NCBI GenBank assembly: GCA_963579025.1
Contig: CAUZFZ010000074.1
Location: 1-46,100 of the forward strand
Source of the DNA: CAUZFZ01 sp963579025
Lineage (GTDB): Bacteria; Planctomycetota; Planctomycetia; Planctomycetales; Planctomycetaceae
Direction of reading: 5' to 3'
Length of the DNA: 46,100 bases
Below are positions 37,171 to 46,055 of this stretch, in pieces (positions within the stretch are counted from its first letter, which is position 1; the number at the start of each line of letters is the position of its first letter). The position numbers were made by a program, and so were the translations under genes. The notes under the pieces were generated by a model. It did not search any database, was not told the DNA's origin, and worked only from the letters and a program-made list of their open reading frames with translations.

Positions 37171-40100
37171 ATGATGCACTTACATTCGTGGCTTAATGCC
37201 ATACGTAAACGCAATCGCCGACGAAAGCACAGGCGTCCGCGGCCTGCTGACGTCTGTCAGCAGCCGACGGAATCGCTGGAGCAGAGGACACTGCTCAGCG
37301 TCAGCTCGCTGATCATCAATGGTGAGTTGAGCATCATCTCCGACGCCGACGACTCCATCGCGATCCGAGTTAACCCGTTCGATCTGACAACGCTTCAGGT
37401 TCTGGAAAACGGAACAGCCGCGACGACTGTCGGTAACGTGCAGGTGGCCGACATCACCTCAATCAACATCAATACCGGAGCCGGCGATAACCTGATCGAT
37501 CTCAGCGGTGTCGATTCGAACAACTTCATCAACCTGACGAGTGTTTCCGTCCGAGCCAATGACGGCAATGACACGATCATTGGCACATTGGACCTGAATG
37601 ATTCGCTGACTGGTGGCGACGGTAACGACACAATCACCGGCGGCCTGGGCAACAACGTGATTGTCGCCGGCGATGGAAACGACGAAGTAACGTCCGGCGC
37701 CGGAGACGACACGGTCGATCTGGGTGATGGGAACGATCTGCTGTTTGCCGGCCTTGGAAACGACAGTGTTCGCGGCAGTGACGGCAATGACACGATCTCA
37801 GGTGAGGACGGCAACGACACAATCGACAGCGGCAACGGCGCCGACATCATCAACGGAAACGATGGCGACGATTCGCTGACAACCGGCTTCGGTGATGACC
37901 TTGTCAATGGCGACAACGGCAACGACACGATCTCAGCGGGCGCTGGCAACGACACTGTTGGCGGCGGTCAGGGCAATGACCGTCTGCTGGGCAACTCACA
38001 ACAGGATCTGATCAGCGGCGACGAAGGCGACGACACGATCGATGGCGGCAGTGGACGCGATACGATTGACGGTGGCGGAGGCGATGACAACGTCAACGGA
38101 TCCAGTGGTCGTGACACGATCAAGCTGGGTTCGGGTAACGACCGCGGCATCGGTGGCGGTGCGGACGACCTGATCGACGGCGACGACGGGGATGACACAC
38201 TGATTGGCAACAGTGGTTCTGACACGCTGCGAGGTGGCGACGGTAACGACAGCATTCTTGGTGGAAGGGGATCGGATCGTCTGGAGGCCGACGACACCAT
38301 TTCGGCAGCACCAACCGCCGTAGCCGCGGCACGGTTGTTTGCGACGCCGATCGACGGAACGAATCAGATTGTGGAACTCGACCCACTGACGGGCGACGAG
38401 GTGTTTCGGTTCAATTCCCCGGAAAACCCGAGTCTGGCTCGTGATGGACTGGCCTTCGACGGCACCAGTCTGTTCTTCCTGAATGGAAACGGCACCGACC
38501 TGCTTTACGAGATCGATCCCAATACACAGCAGGTTCTGGATGCCGATCCGATCGTTGCAGGCAGTCGCGAATACGATGGCGTTGCCTTCCTGGGCGGCCT
38601 GATCTACATCCTGGATACGCGGGCGATTGACATTCATGTGTTTGATCCGGTCAGCGACCGGATCATTGATACGCTGGATATTGACGGAATCAATCCCACG
38701 ATTGCTCCGTTGATCGGCGGACTGGCTGGAATCGCGGCACCGGATCGCCTGGTCGTCACGGAAGCCGGCGGACGGCGCGTGCTGGAGATCAACCCCACAA
38801 CCGGAGTGGTCGAGGTCGCCTTCAGTGTGGGCACGCCCAGTGCCGGCCAGTATCTGGGGGCAGCCGTTGTTAACGGCGAGATCTATCTCGGGTCGGGTAC
38901 TCTTCGGAGCTTCGACGTGTTTTCGCGTCAGGGACTGTTCGTGCGAAATGTGACGCTGCCTTACAGCGTCTCGGCCTTTGGTGGTGACGACCTGAATGCC
39001 GCGACTGTCGTGCCAGGCAACCTGCCGCAGAGCCGGTTTGATATCGACCTGAGGTTCACAGGCAGTTTCTCTCAGTCGCAGCAGGACCTCTTTCGAGTCG
39101 CGGCCGATCGCTGGGAAGAAGTCATTCTGGCGGACATTCCGGACGTCTTTGTGCCCGGCGTTGGCCAGGTCGATGACATCGTGATCGAATTCCGCAATTC
39201 GGCGATTGATGGGTCCGGCGGCGTGCTCGCCCAGACCGCACTGGTCGCCGCGCGACTCGGAACATTCCTGCCATCGGCGGCGTTTATCGAATTCGATACA
39301 GCCGATCTGGTTTCGCTGACTAGCAGTGGACAGTTGCGAGATGTCGTCCTGCACGAAATCGCCCACTCGCTCGGCTTCGGAGCGATCTGGGAAGATCTTG
39401 GTCTGGTCAGCGGCGCCGGTGGAGTCGACCCGCGATTCCTGGGCCCGAACGCGACGCGTGAATACAACCTGCAGTTTGGCCTGAACCAGACCAGTGTTCC
39501 GGTCGAGAATATTGGAGGCCAGGGCTCTGCGGATGTGCACTGGCGCGAGACGGTCTTCGGCAACGATCTGTTGACCAGCGTTATTGACCCGGGTTTCAAT
39601 CCGATCACGCGTATGACGATCGCTCAGTTCCAGGACCTGGGATATCAGGTCGATCTGAACGCGGCCGATTCGGCGAGTTCCACGCGTTCATCGTCGCTGT
39701 CGTCTCTGTTCCAGGCCCGGCAGCAGGGACCACTCGGACTTTTGGGTGAGTTCGCATCGCTTGGGTCCGGTGGTTTCACCAATTCATCATCCAGTGTCAG
39801 CGGCGGAAACTCGATCGACCTGGCGTTACAGGCTGCGGCAGATCGGGGCGACCCACTCCCCGTGTTCGGTCGCACACGGCTCCTGGATCTGACTCCGATG
39901 CTGGTCATTCCGGGCCTCGCCCCGGAAAAGGCCGCATCGATTTCGGCAGAAGAACTGGAAGAGTTGACCGCCTTCCTGTCCGGTAACAAGACACCACTGT
40001 CAGCGACATCATCGGGTGGACCGCTGGCTCTGGTCGCGCCGGAGATCGAACCGAATAACGCACCCAACACTCCGCTGAACGTTGATGCGTTTTTCTCGAA

Positions 40101-41991
40101 TGAATTCGACCCGAATATCGGCGACTTGTTGGTGAACACCTCGACGTTCATTCCACACGTCACAGTCAATGGGACGGGTGATGGGACGTTCGACTTCTAT
40201 TCGTTCACAGTGACGAACTCAGGTGACCGGGGAATCTTCGATATCGATTTCGGCAACGAGATCGGCGACTCCTTTGACTCAGAGATCTTCCTGTTCGACG
40301 ACCAGGGTAACCCGATCTTTGACACGATCAAAAACATTCCGGCCGAGAACGATGATTCCTCCGTAACTGCCGGAGCGGCTGGCAGCACATCGGGACTGGA
40401 CTCATTCCTGGAATTCACATTCCAGACGCCCGGTCTGTATGTCCTGGGTGTCGGACAATTCGACACAGACGCCGTTCAAGGCGGTCTTACAGGCGACCCC
40501 ATCGATCTGGGGTCGGACTACCTTCTGCAGATTTCGATCGAGAACCACAGCCTGTCCACGATAGTGACGCAGGTTCCGGATCGTGTCTTTGGCGACACGC
40601 TGGATGGCGGTACTGGAAATGGCAACGGTCGGGGCGACGAGTTCTTCGGATCGCCGGGTAACGACTTGATCCGCGGCACCAACGAAGACGACACGATTCT
40701 CGCGGGCGATGGCGACGATTCGGTCTTCGCCGGTGCGGGCGACGATAACGTCAACGGCGGTGCGGGCGACGACACGCTCGTGGGAAATTCCGGGGCAGAC
40801 ACGTTGACCGGTGGCCTGGGCAACAATGTGTTGCGGCACGGATTGAATGACGGCAACGACTCCATTGAGGCCGGCGATGGGCTCGACACTCTGAACATCG
40901 ACGGGACGAATAACAACGACAACTACGTCATCTCCGGCGAAGGCACCGACCTGCTGGTCACACTGGATCTGCCGTCCGGCAATGATCCCACAATCCGCAT
41001 CGCTTCCAGCACGACCGTGGTCAACATCAACGGGCTCGCCGGCAACGATCGGTTCGATATTCAGCCGATTCAGAACGTCAGCCAGGTGACTGTACTTTTG
41101 AACGGCGGTGACGGCCGCGACAGATTCGATAGCTCGGCCGTCGACCTGTCGAACATCCGGATAGCATTCAACGGCGAAGACGGTGACGACACCATCATGG
41201 GCGGGATCGCGGCCGAAATCTTCAATGGCGGAGCGGGAGACGACCTGATCACTGGGGGTGATGGTGGCGACCGCATCGATGGTGGAGCAGGCGACGACAC
41301 GATTTCAGGCCAGTCCGGCAACGACACGTTGCTGGGCTCCTCTGGAAACGACAGCCTGCTCGGAGGATTGGGTGACGACTCGATCGACGGTGGCCTGAAC
41401 AACGACACCATCGATGGTGCTGAAGGCAACGACTCGCTGGATGGTGGGACAGGCAACGACCGCTTGTTTGGACGAGGTGGTGATGACACGCTGCAGGGTT
41501 CTTCCGGGAATGACACACTCGAAGGGAACAATGGGGCCGACTTCCTGAACGGTGGATCGGACAACGACCTGCTGAAGGGTGGTGGCGGCGAAGACACGTT
41601 GCGGGGCGGTGACGGAGACGACGAACTCCGTGGCGGCGGGCGTGGCGATGTTATCAACGCGGGAGATGGTCAGGACCTGGTTCTGGGCGGAGACGGCAAC
41701 GACACAATGACGGGCGGCGATGGTGACGACACCGTGAATGGTCAGGCCGGTGACGACACCGTGGTCGGCGGCGACGGTCATGATGTACTGACGGGCGGAG
41801 GCAGCGGAGACCTGATTGTCGGTGGTGACGGCGACGACACACTGACCGGCAACAGCGGCATCGACACGCTGGCCGGTGGCGCAGGCGTTGACCAGATCGC
41901 ACAGCCGGATGGACAGGATGTGATCAACGAGGCATTCAGCCTGTCAGCACAACTCATCGCGATCCTGCAGGCTTTGCCGCCTGTCGATTAA
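37171..41991 (+). CDS. LEPR-XLL-type RTX surface protein with leishmanolysin-like metalloprotease domain
   Basis: A 1606-residue acidic protein. The basic N-terminus (IRKRNRRRKHRR) is followed by ESLEQRTLLS (34-43), the LEPR-XLL motif that marks many large planctomycete surface proteins. Calcium-binding RTX nonapeptides (GGDGNDTI type) fill ~130-373. A propeller-like segment follows (about 385-615; QIVELDPLTGDEVFRFNS, LLYEIDPNTQQVL). Then comes a zinc protease-like domain (about 620-830) with HEIAHSLGFG (H728, E729, H732) and a candidate third ligand His near 790 in ADVHWRETVFGNDLL, as in M8-like enzymes. A pre-peptidase C-terminal-like domain (about 955-1120; EIEPNNAPNTPLN) and a second RTX array (about 1150-1580) end the protein. 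ATG 37171 is supported by AGGGACGGA. Likely calcium-dependent and secreted or cell-bound. Confidence 0.88.
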   Translation: MMHLHSWLNAIRKRNRRRKHRRPRPADVCQQPTESLEQRTLLSVSSLIINGELSIISDADDSIAIRVNPFDLTTLQVLENGTAATTVGNVQVADITSININTGAGDNLIDLSGVDSNNFINLTSVSVRANDGNDTIIGTLDLNDSLTGGDGNDTITGGLGNNVIVAGDGNDEVTSGAGDDTVDLGDGNDLLFAGLGNDSVRGSDGNDTISGEDGNDTIDSGNGADIINGNDGDDSLTTGFGDDLVNGDNGNDTISAGAGNDTVGGGQGNDRLLGNSQQDLISGDEGDDTIDGGSGRDTIDGGGGDDNVNGSSGRDTIKLGSGNDRGIGGGADDLIDGDDGDDTLIGNSGSDTLRGGDGNDSILGGRGSDRLEADDTISAAPTAVAAARLFATPIDGTNQIVELDPLTGDEVFRFNSPENPSLARDGLAFDGTSLFFLNGNGTDLLYEIDPNTQQVLDADPIVAGSREYDGVAFLGGLIYILDTRAIDIHVFDPVSDRIIDTLDIDGINPTIAPLIGGLAGIAAPDRLVVTEAGGRRVLEINPTTGVVEVAFSVGTPSAGQYLGAAVVNGEIYLGSGTLRSFDVFSRQGLFVRNVTLPYSVSAFGGDDLNAATVVPGNLPQSRFDIDLRFTGSFSQSQQDLFRVAADRWEEVILADIPDVFVPGVGQVDDIVIEFRNSAIDGSGGVLAQTALVAARLGTFLPSAAFIEFDTADLVSLTSSGQLRDVVLHEIAHSLGFGAIWEDLGLVSGAGGVDPRFLGPNATREYNLQFGLNQTSVPVENIGGQGSADVHWRETVFGNDLLTSVIDPGFNPITRMTIAQFQDLGYQVDLNAADSASSTRSSSLSSLFQARQQGPLGLLGEFASLGSGGFTNSSSSVSGGNSIDLALQAAADRGDPLPVFGRTRLLDLTPMLVIPGLAPEKAASISAEELEELTAFLSGNKTPLSATSSGGPLALVAPEIEPNNAPNTPLNVDAFFSNEFDPNIGDLLVNTSTFIPHVTVNGTGDGTFDFYSFTVTNSGDRGIFDIDFGNEIGDSFDSEIFLFDDQGNPIFDTIKNIPAENDDSSVTAGAAGSTSGLDSFLEFTFQTPGLYVLGVGQFDTDAVQGGLTGDPIDLGSDYLLQISIENHSLSTIVTQVPDRVFGDTLDGGTGNGNGRGDEFFGSPGNDLIRGTNEDDTILAGDGDDSVFAGAGDDNVNGGAGDDTLVGNSGADTLTGGLGNNVLRHGLNDGNDSIEAGDGLDTLNIDGTNNNDNYVISGEGTDLLVTLDLPSGNDPTIRIASSTTVVNINGLAGNDRFDIQPIQNVSQVTVLLNGGDGRDRFDSSAVDLSNIRIAFNGEDGDDTIMGGIAAEIFNGGAGDDLITGGDGGDRIDGGAGDDTISGQSGNDTLLGSSGNDSLLGGLGDDSIDGGLNNDTIDGAEGNDSLDGGTGNDRLFGRGGDDTLQGSSGNDTLEGNNGADFLNGGSDNDLLKGGGGEDTLRGGDGDDELRGGGRGDVINAGDGQDLVLGGDGNDTMTGGDGDDTVNGQAGDDTVVGGDGHDVLTGGGSGDLIVGGDGDDTLTGNSGIDTLAGGAGVDQIAQPDGQDVINEAFSLSAQLIAILQALPPVD

Positions 41992-42065
41992 GTAACACAA
42001 AAGCGGGTGCGGAGCAAATGGCTCGCCCGCTGAATGCGAATTCTCCGTGGAGGGAGAGAGGCCGG

Positions 42066-42106
42066 ATGCGGGCATCGGATGAAGCCGATGCCCGCATTCT
42101 TTATTT
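42066..42106 (+). terminator. Intrinsic terminator after the RTX gene
   Basis: A perfect 13-bp stem, ATGCGGGCATCGG (42066-42078) with CCGATGCCCGCAT (42085-42097), a six-base loop and a T-rich tail TCTTTATTT. A weaker GC hairpin without a T run lies at 42002-42031 (AGCGGG/CCCGCT). Confidence 0.9.
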
Positions 42107-42160
42107 GGCCGGTGCATAACTAACTAATTGGGCGTCTGATTCAATTCCCGCCGCTCACTT

Positions 42161-42306
42161 AGGCGAGCGGCAGATGAGAATTGATCGCCCCTGAGTTTAT
42201 CTCAGGGGTTCTCGCGTTTCTGCACTACGCAATCGGTAGTGCAAAGACGCGAGAACCCCCGACGTAAAGTCGGGGGCGTTGGTAAATTCTCAACCGCCGC
42301 TCACCT
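42161..42306. repeat. Four-way-junction structured element, copy 2
   Basis: Same three hairpins as 30391-30541. The outer stem pairs GAGCGGC 42165-42171 with GCCGCTC 42296-42302, and TGAGAATT 42175-42182 with AATTCTCA 42285-42292. The first part of the outer stem overlaps CCGCTC/GAGCGG at 42151-42170, an extra alternative hairpin. The right end abuts the stop codon of the phosphatase gene, which is convergent with the RTX gene. Confidence 0.9.
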
Positions 42307-43852
42307 ACTGAACGCGCATCACCAGCAAGCTGCGATCATCGTCATTCCTGCCGGCGGCATGGAGTTCACAGTTCCGCCAGATCGTGTCTCGCATGTCGCC
42401 AACGGGTTCCGTTGTCCTGCCATTGATGGCAGCCAGCACTCCGTCCTGTTTAAAGAATTGCTGACTCGGATCACGAGCTTCAAGGATCCCATCGCTGAAC
42501 ATCACGATGAGGTCTCCAGACCGCAATGGAATCTTCAAACTTGTATAGGTGGCGGCCTCAACGATTCCCAACAGCATGCCCTGCGAATCCAGTGCGCGGA
42601 CCTTTGAACCGCGGATGTGCAGAGCAGGCGGGTGCCCTGCATTCGTGTAGGTGAGACTTCGATCGCGGCTGTCAAACACGGCCAGGATCAAACTGATAAA
42701 CTGGTGAGCCACAGTGATTCGCATCAGGGCTCGGTTGACTGTTGCAATCAGCTCGTCCGTTTCCAGTCCGGACAGATTTCGCGCTTCGAATAATGCGTGT
42801 AACGCTCCGCGAGCTGACGCCATCACGGAGTTGGCTGGGATGCCGTGGCCGGACGCGTCGCCAAGGACAATGGCCGTCCGAAATTCGTCCAGAGGCAGCA
42901 GTTCACACACGTCGCCACCAACCTCGCAGCAACTCCGCAGACGCAGCGCCACTTCAAAGCCAGGAAACTCCGAACACACGTCACTCTGCCCGTGCGTGGC
43001 CGCGATAACTCTCATCTCGCGAGAGAGGCGCTGACTATCTTCGCTGTCGTGTTGAAGCACGACGTACTCAAGGACGTCCGCCATCTGCCGACCGAACCCA
43101 GACAGCAGCTCACGCTCATTCGCGTCCGGTTCACGTTCGCGCCGATCGTACAACCACAACGTACCCATCGGACCGAACCGATTCTCGACAGCGACAACGA
43201 CTCCGGTCGTCATCTGCTCCGGCAGACACAGGACGGCATTGGGGTCCTGGCGTGTGACGACGTTGAGTCCCGATTCGAGGGCCGCCAGGTCGGCCGGCGC
43301 CGACTCCAGCACGCGCCGACGTGCGGGTACTTCGTGATCGGGTAAACCGTACGAGATCCGGAATCGAATCGATCGGCCGTCTGGATCGAGCACAAACAGC
43401 GCCGCTCCGCGGTACTTGAGTAGCGTCACGCTGGCGCGCAGCAGCACGGCGAGTCGCGTATGGACTTCGTCGGCTTCCGGTTCGGTCTGTGTGACCAGTG
43501 AGCCGATCTCGCTGGCCTGAACATCGACCTGTCGCCGCGACGCCAGCACTCGATTCACCTGAATGGCAAGCAGATCGGCCAGTCGGTACGCAGAGTCGAA
43601 CGTCAGGCTCGGTTGAGATCGTCCGGGGACATCCAGATGGAAGGCACCAATGCGCTGGTCACCGTCATTGATTTCCGTATGCCAGCACCAGTCGAGTTCG
43701 CGGCGATCGAAGCCGTCCGGTTCGTGAGTTCGTTCCGGGAAGAACTTGAGCTCCCACCCGGTCGCTGCAGAGAACTCGGCGCAAAGCGTGACCAGCCACC
43801 TGGACGTGTTGGTGGTTCGACGTTCTGTCGAGGCGAGTGTTGAGGGGGACAT
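42305..43852 (-). CDS. PP2C-type (SpoIIE/RsbU) serine phosphatase with GAF-like domain
   Basis: A 515-residue cytosolic protein. The N-terminal ~120 residues are unassigned. A GAF-like sensor domain follows (about 140-275; LLRASVTLLKYRGAALFVLD, GVVVAVENRFGPMGTLWLYD). The C-terminal ~230 residues are a SpoIIE-type PP2C phosphatase: CCEVGGDVCELLPLD with the metal-binding Asp, IVLGDASGHGIPA, ILAVFDSRDRSLTYTNAGHP, and LIVMFSDGILEARD. The final DDDRSLLVMRVQ strand is typical. Such proteins dephosphorylate anti-sigma factor antagonists in partner-switching stress pathways. No antagonist or anti-sigma gene lies in the window. The Shine-Dalgarno before ATG 43852 is weak. Confidence 0.9.
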   Translation of the reverse strand: MSPSTLASTERRTTNTSRWLVTLCAEFSAATGWELKFFPERTHEPDGFDRRELDWCWHTEINDGDQRIGAFHLDVPGRSQPSLTFDSAYRLADLLAIQVNRVLASRRQVDVQASEIGSLVTQTEPEADEVHTRLAVLLRASVTLLKYRGAALFVLDPDGRSIRFRISYGLPDHEVPARRRVLESAPADLAALESGLNVVTRQDPNAVLCLPEQMTTGVVVAVENRFGPMGTLWLYDRREREPDANERELLSGFGRQMADVLEYVVLQHDSEDSQRLSREMRVIAATHGQSDVCSEFPGFEVALRLRSCCEVGGDVCELLPLDEFRTAIVLGDASGHGIPANSVMASARGALHALFEARNLSGLETDELIATVNRALMRITVAHQFISLILAVFDSRDRSLTYTNAGHPPALHIRGSKVRALDSQGMLLGIVEAATYTSLKIPLRSGDLIVMFSDGILEARDPSQQFFKQDGVLAAINGRTTEPVGDMRDTIWRNCELHAAGRNDDDRSLLVMRVQ

Positions 43853-44086
43853 CCAGTATCCGGTTGAGTGTCAATGGGTGCGGTGCGTCTGCCTGAACAC
43901 GACACGCGCGATGAAGCGTCCGTTGATCGACATCGGCAGCGCCGATCAACAAGTTGAAGCCAGTTCACGAGACGACCCGTCATGCCGGCGGACGTCGTAA
44001 GCCGCGATGCATTTACCAGTCGGTCGAGTTGCGCCGATTGTGCCGTTGAGCTGGCTCATCCGATCGCCCGACACCACGAAGTCCGG
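43853..44086. other. Intergenic gap between permease and phosphatase genes
   Basis: 234 bases downstream of the permease stop and upstream of the phosphatase start, both on the minus strand. I found no hairpin terminator, small gene or repeat. I also translated the three minus frames after the permease stop and found no further membrane helix. Confidence 0.5.
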
Positions 44087-45274
44087 TCACGCCGCGAGCC
44101 ATCCGGTCACAACCCACGGCATTGCGAACCAGATGCCAATCTGGAGTACGACACACACACTGAGGCTCATCATGACAACAATCAGCAGTTCGGTCGCAAC
44201 AAGGCGGATGATCAGCAGTCGGCTGCAGCCGAGACGATGCATCGTCTCGAACTCACGTTGCCTCAGCCGGACAGACAGTGCCATCACCAGCATGAAAAAC
44301 AGCACGGTCACCGCCGACAGCACGGCGAAAGCCATATCGAAGAACTGCCGGAGTCGAACCACGAACTGCAGCAATTCCTGTATCACGTCGACCGGGTTGA
44401 GCAACTGCGAGGGATCATCGGCATCCAGATACCGGCCCATCAGCAGCGTCGCACTGCGGTCATCATGTGGAATCGCAATGATGGCCGTCACGGGAAACCG
44501 GTCGGTCGGTCCGTGAAAGTGGAACGCATCGGCGTTTTCGTCGGTGATCTCCGTGAACTCGATCAGGCCGGGGTCGTGAACCGGTTCACTGGAGTCGCCT
44601 GCGTCGCCCGGTTGCTGTTCCACGTCCGTCGGCACTTGAGGTCGTACGTGTCCGTGCCCCACTCCGGCAATGATCCATGCCGTATGAATCTCGACGAAGA
44701 CAGCCTCGTCGTCCGGTGTGCCCGATTCGGCGAGTACTCCGGCAACTCGCATTTTCAACGGGAACGACCCATCGGGGTCAAATGCACTCTCGGCCTCGGA
44801 AAGCAACGCGTCGCCTGGAATGAGATTCCGTTCCGTGGCCACGCGCGAGCCGATCAGACAGTCGCCCAGGCGGCGCAGGTTGTTACCGCGAGCAAGTCGC
44901 AACTGACGAAAAGTGAAATACTCGGACGTTGTTCCGATCAGCGAAAAACCCCCGGCGCGGAATCGGGCGAAAACAGGAATCGCGGTTGCGTAACCTGAGT
45001 TCGTAATGCGATCCACTTCCCGCATGGCGGACTCGCGCGGGGGCTGCCCGCGAAAGTACAGAGCATGCAGCACCAGATCGACGCGACTGCCGGACGCACC
45101 GACAACAAGCGGTGTCGATTCGGCACGCAGCGTGAGTTGCTGCTCGAACCGCTGGACGAGAATCCGCATGCTGACCGGCAACGAAATCGTCAACGCGAGG
45201 CACGCGACCAGCACGATTGTCCGCGTGCGATGAAACGCAACGAATCGCCAGGCAAGCCGCAGAGTACCGCTCAC
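44087..45274 (-). CDS. ABC transporter permease, FtsX/MacB-like, apparently lacking the last helix
   Basis: A 395-residue inner-membrane permease of the FtsX-like group used for lipoprotein release or peptide export. TM1 is near residues 18-36 (RTIVLVACLALTISLPVSM). A long periplasmic domain follows (about 40-305) with a Gln/Asp/Glu-rich insert. TM2 is FAVLSAVTVLFFMLVMALSV and TM3 ATELLIVVMMSLSVCVVLQI. The usual cytoplasmic signature between TM2 and TM3 is present (RLRQREFETMHRLGCSRLLI). The protein ends MPWVVTGWLAA right after TM3, whereas FtsX-like permeases normally have a fourth helix. GTG 45272-45274 overlaps the stop of the ATPase gene by four bases (GTGA), so translation is coupled. 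Confidence 0.85.
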   Translation of the reverse strand: MSGTLRLAWRFVAFHRTRTIVLVACLALTISLPVSMRILVQRFEQQLTLRAESTPLVVGASGSRVDLVLHALYFRGQPPRESAMREVDRITNSGYATAIPVFARFRAGGFSLIGTTSEYFTFRQLRLARGNNLRRLGDCLIGSRVATERNLIPGDALLSEAESAFDPDGSFPLKMRVAGVLAESGTPDDEAVFVEIHTAWIIAGVGHGHVRPQVPTDVEQQPGDAGDSSEPVHDPGLIEFTEITDENADAFHFHGPTDRFPVTAIIAIPHDDRSATLLMGRYLDADDPSQLLNPVDVIQELLQFVVRLRQFFDMAFAVLSAVTVLFFMLVMALSVRLRQREFETMHRLGCSRLLIIRLVATELLIVVMMSLSVCVVLQIGIWFAMPWVVTGWLAA

Positions 45275-45960
45275 GACGGACTCCCCGTCAGTAGTTCGAT
45301 TCCCGCTGTATCCGGTTCAGAGAAGTCGATGACTCGATCGAATCGATCCAGCAGGCTGTGGTCGTGCGTCGCCATCAGCAATGTCGAATCGCACGCCGCG
45401 ACATGCTGAAACAGCAGTTCAAGGATTTCGCGGCTTTGAGACGGATCGATGTTACCTGTTGGTTCGTCGGCCAGGATGAGCTTCGGACTCGTGACCAGCG
45501 CCCGGCAGATCGCGACACGTTGCCGTTCCCCCTGCGACAGCCGGTCGATACGACGCTTAAGCAGCTCAGTCAGCCCCAGTGAGTCTGCCAGTGATCGAGC
45601 CGTTTCGCGTCCCTGGCGATTGAGCCTCAATTCAGGATTCAGAGAGAACGGAAGCAGAATATTCTCCTCGACGTTGAGGTAATCCAGCAGTTCAAACTCC
45701 TGAAACACCATCCCGACAGTGGAGATTCGGAAAGCCCGGCGTAACGCATCCGACAGTGAAGAAACCTGGACGTCACCGACACACATGGTTCCAGCGTACG
45801 GTGAATGGATTCCGGCCAGCAGACTCAGCAGCGTCGTCTTCCCGCAGCCACTGGGACCAACCAGCGCAACCCGAAACTTGTCGGCGACGTGCAGCTCAGA
45901 CACGCGCAGTCCAAAGCCCGATGCCGGGTATCGGAACAGCAGTTCGCGGATCTCGATCAT
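45271..45960 (-). CDS. ABC transporter ATP-binding protein, LolD/MacB-like
   Basis: A 229-residue cytoplasmic ATPase partner of the permease. Walker A is GPSGCGKTT, the Q-loop VGMVFQEFELLDYLNVEEN, the ABC signature LSQGERQRVAICRAL, Walker B LILADEPTGNIDP, and the switch His is in LLMATHDHSLLDRFD. The Leu-Asp-Tyr after the Q-loop and the ADEPTGNID Walker B place it in the LolD/FtsE/MacB group serving FtsX-type permeases. Length is normal. Start ATG 45958-45960. It is the first gene of the pair; its promoter should lie in 45961-46100 or beyond the window. Confidence 0.95.
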   Translation of the reverse strand: MIEIRELLFRYPASGFGLRVSELHVADKFRVALVGPSGCGKTTLLSLLAGIHSPYAGTMCVGDVQVSSLSDALRRAFRISTVGMVFQEFELLDYLNVEENILLPFSLNPELRLNRQGRETARSLADSLGLTELLKRRIDRLSQGERQRVAICRALVTSPKLILADEPTGNIDPSQSREILELLFQHVAACDSTLLMATHDHSLLDRFDRVIDFSEPDTAGIELLTGSPS

Positions 45961-46055
45961 GGTCGTCCGTCAGTGGCTAAAACGAGTCCACCCCGAAAGA
46001 ATCCTCTGTGATCCCAGTAGTTCCAGGTTTGGAGTTTCGGGTGGCTGGGGTCGAG

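Noticed and set aside
37996..39540. 514-codon open frame antisense to the RTX gene
   Set aside because: It arises from the repeated GGDGNDT codons read backward; no domain or start signal.
37550..41900. Regularly spaced direct repeats that resemble a CRISPR or satellite array
   Set aside because: They are 27-base coding units of RTX nonapeptides in one open frame, not spacer-separated repeats.
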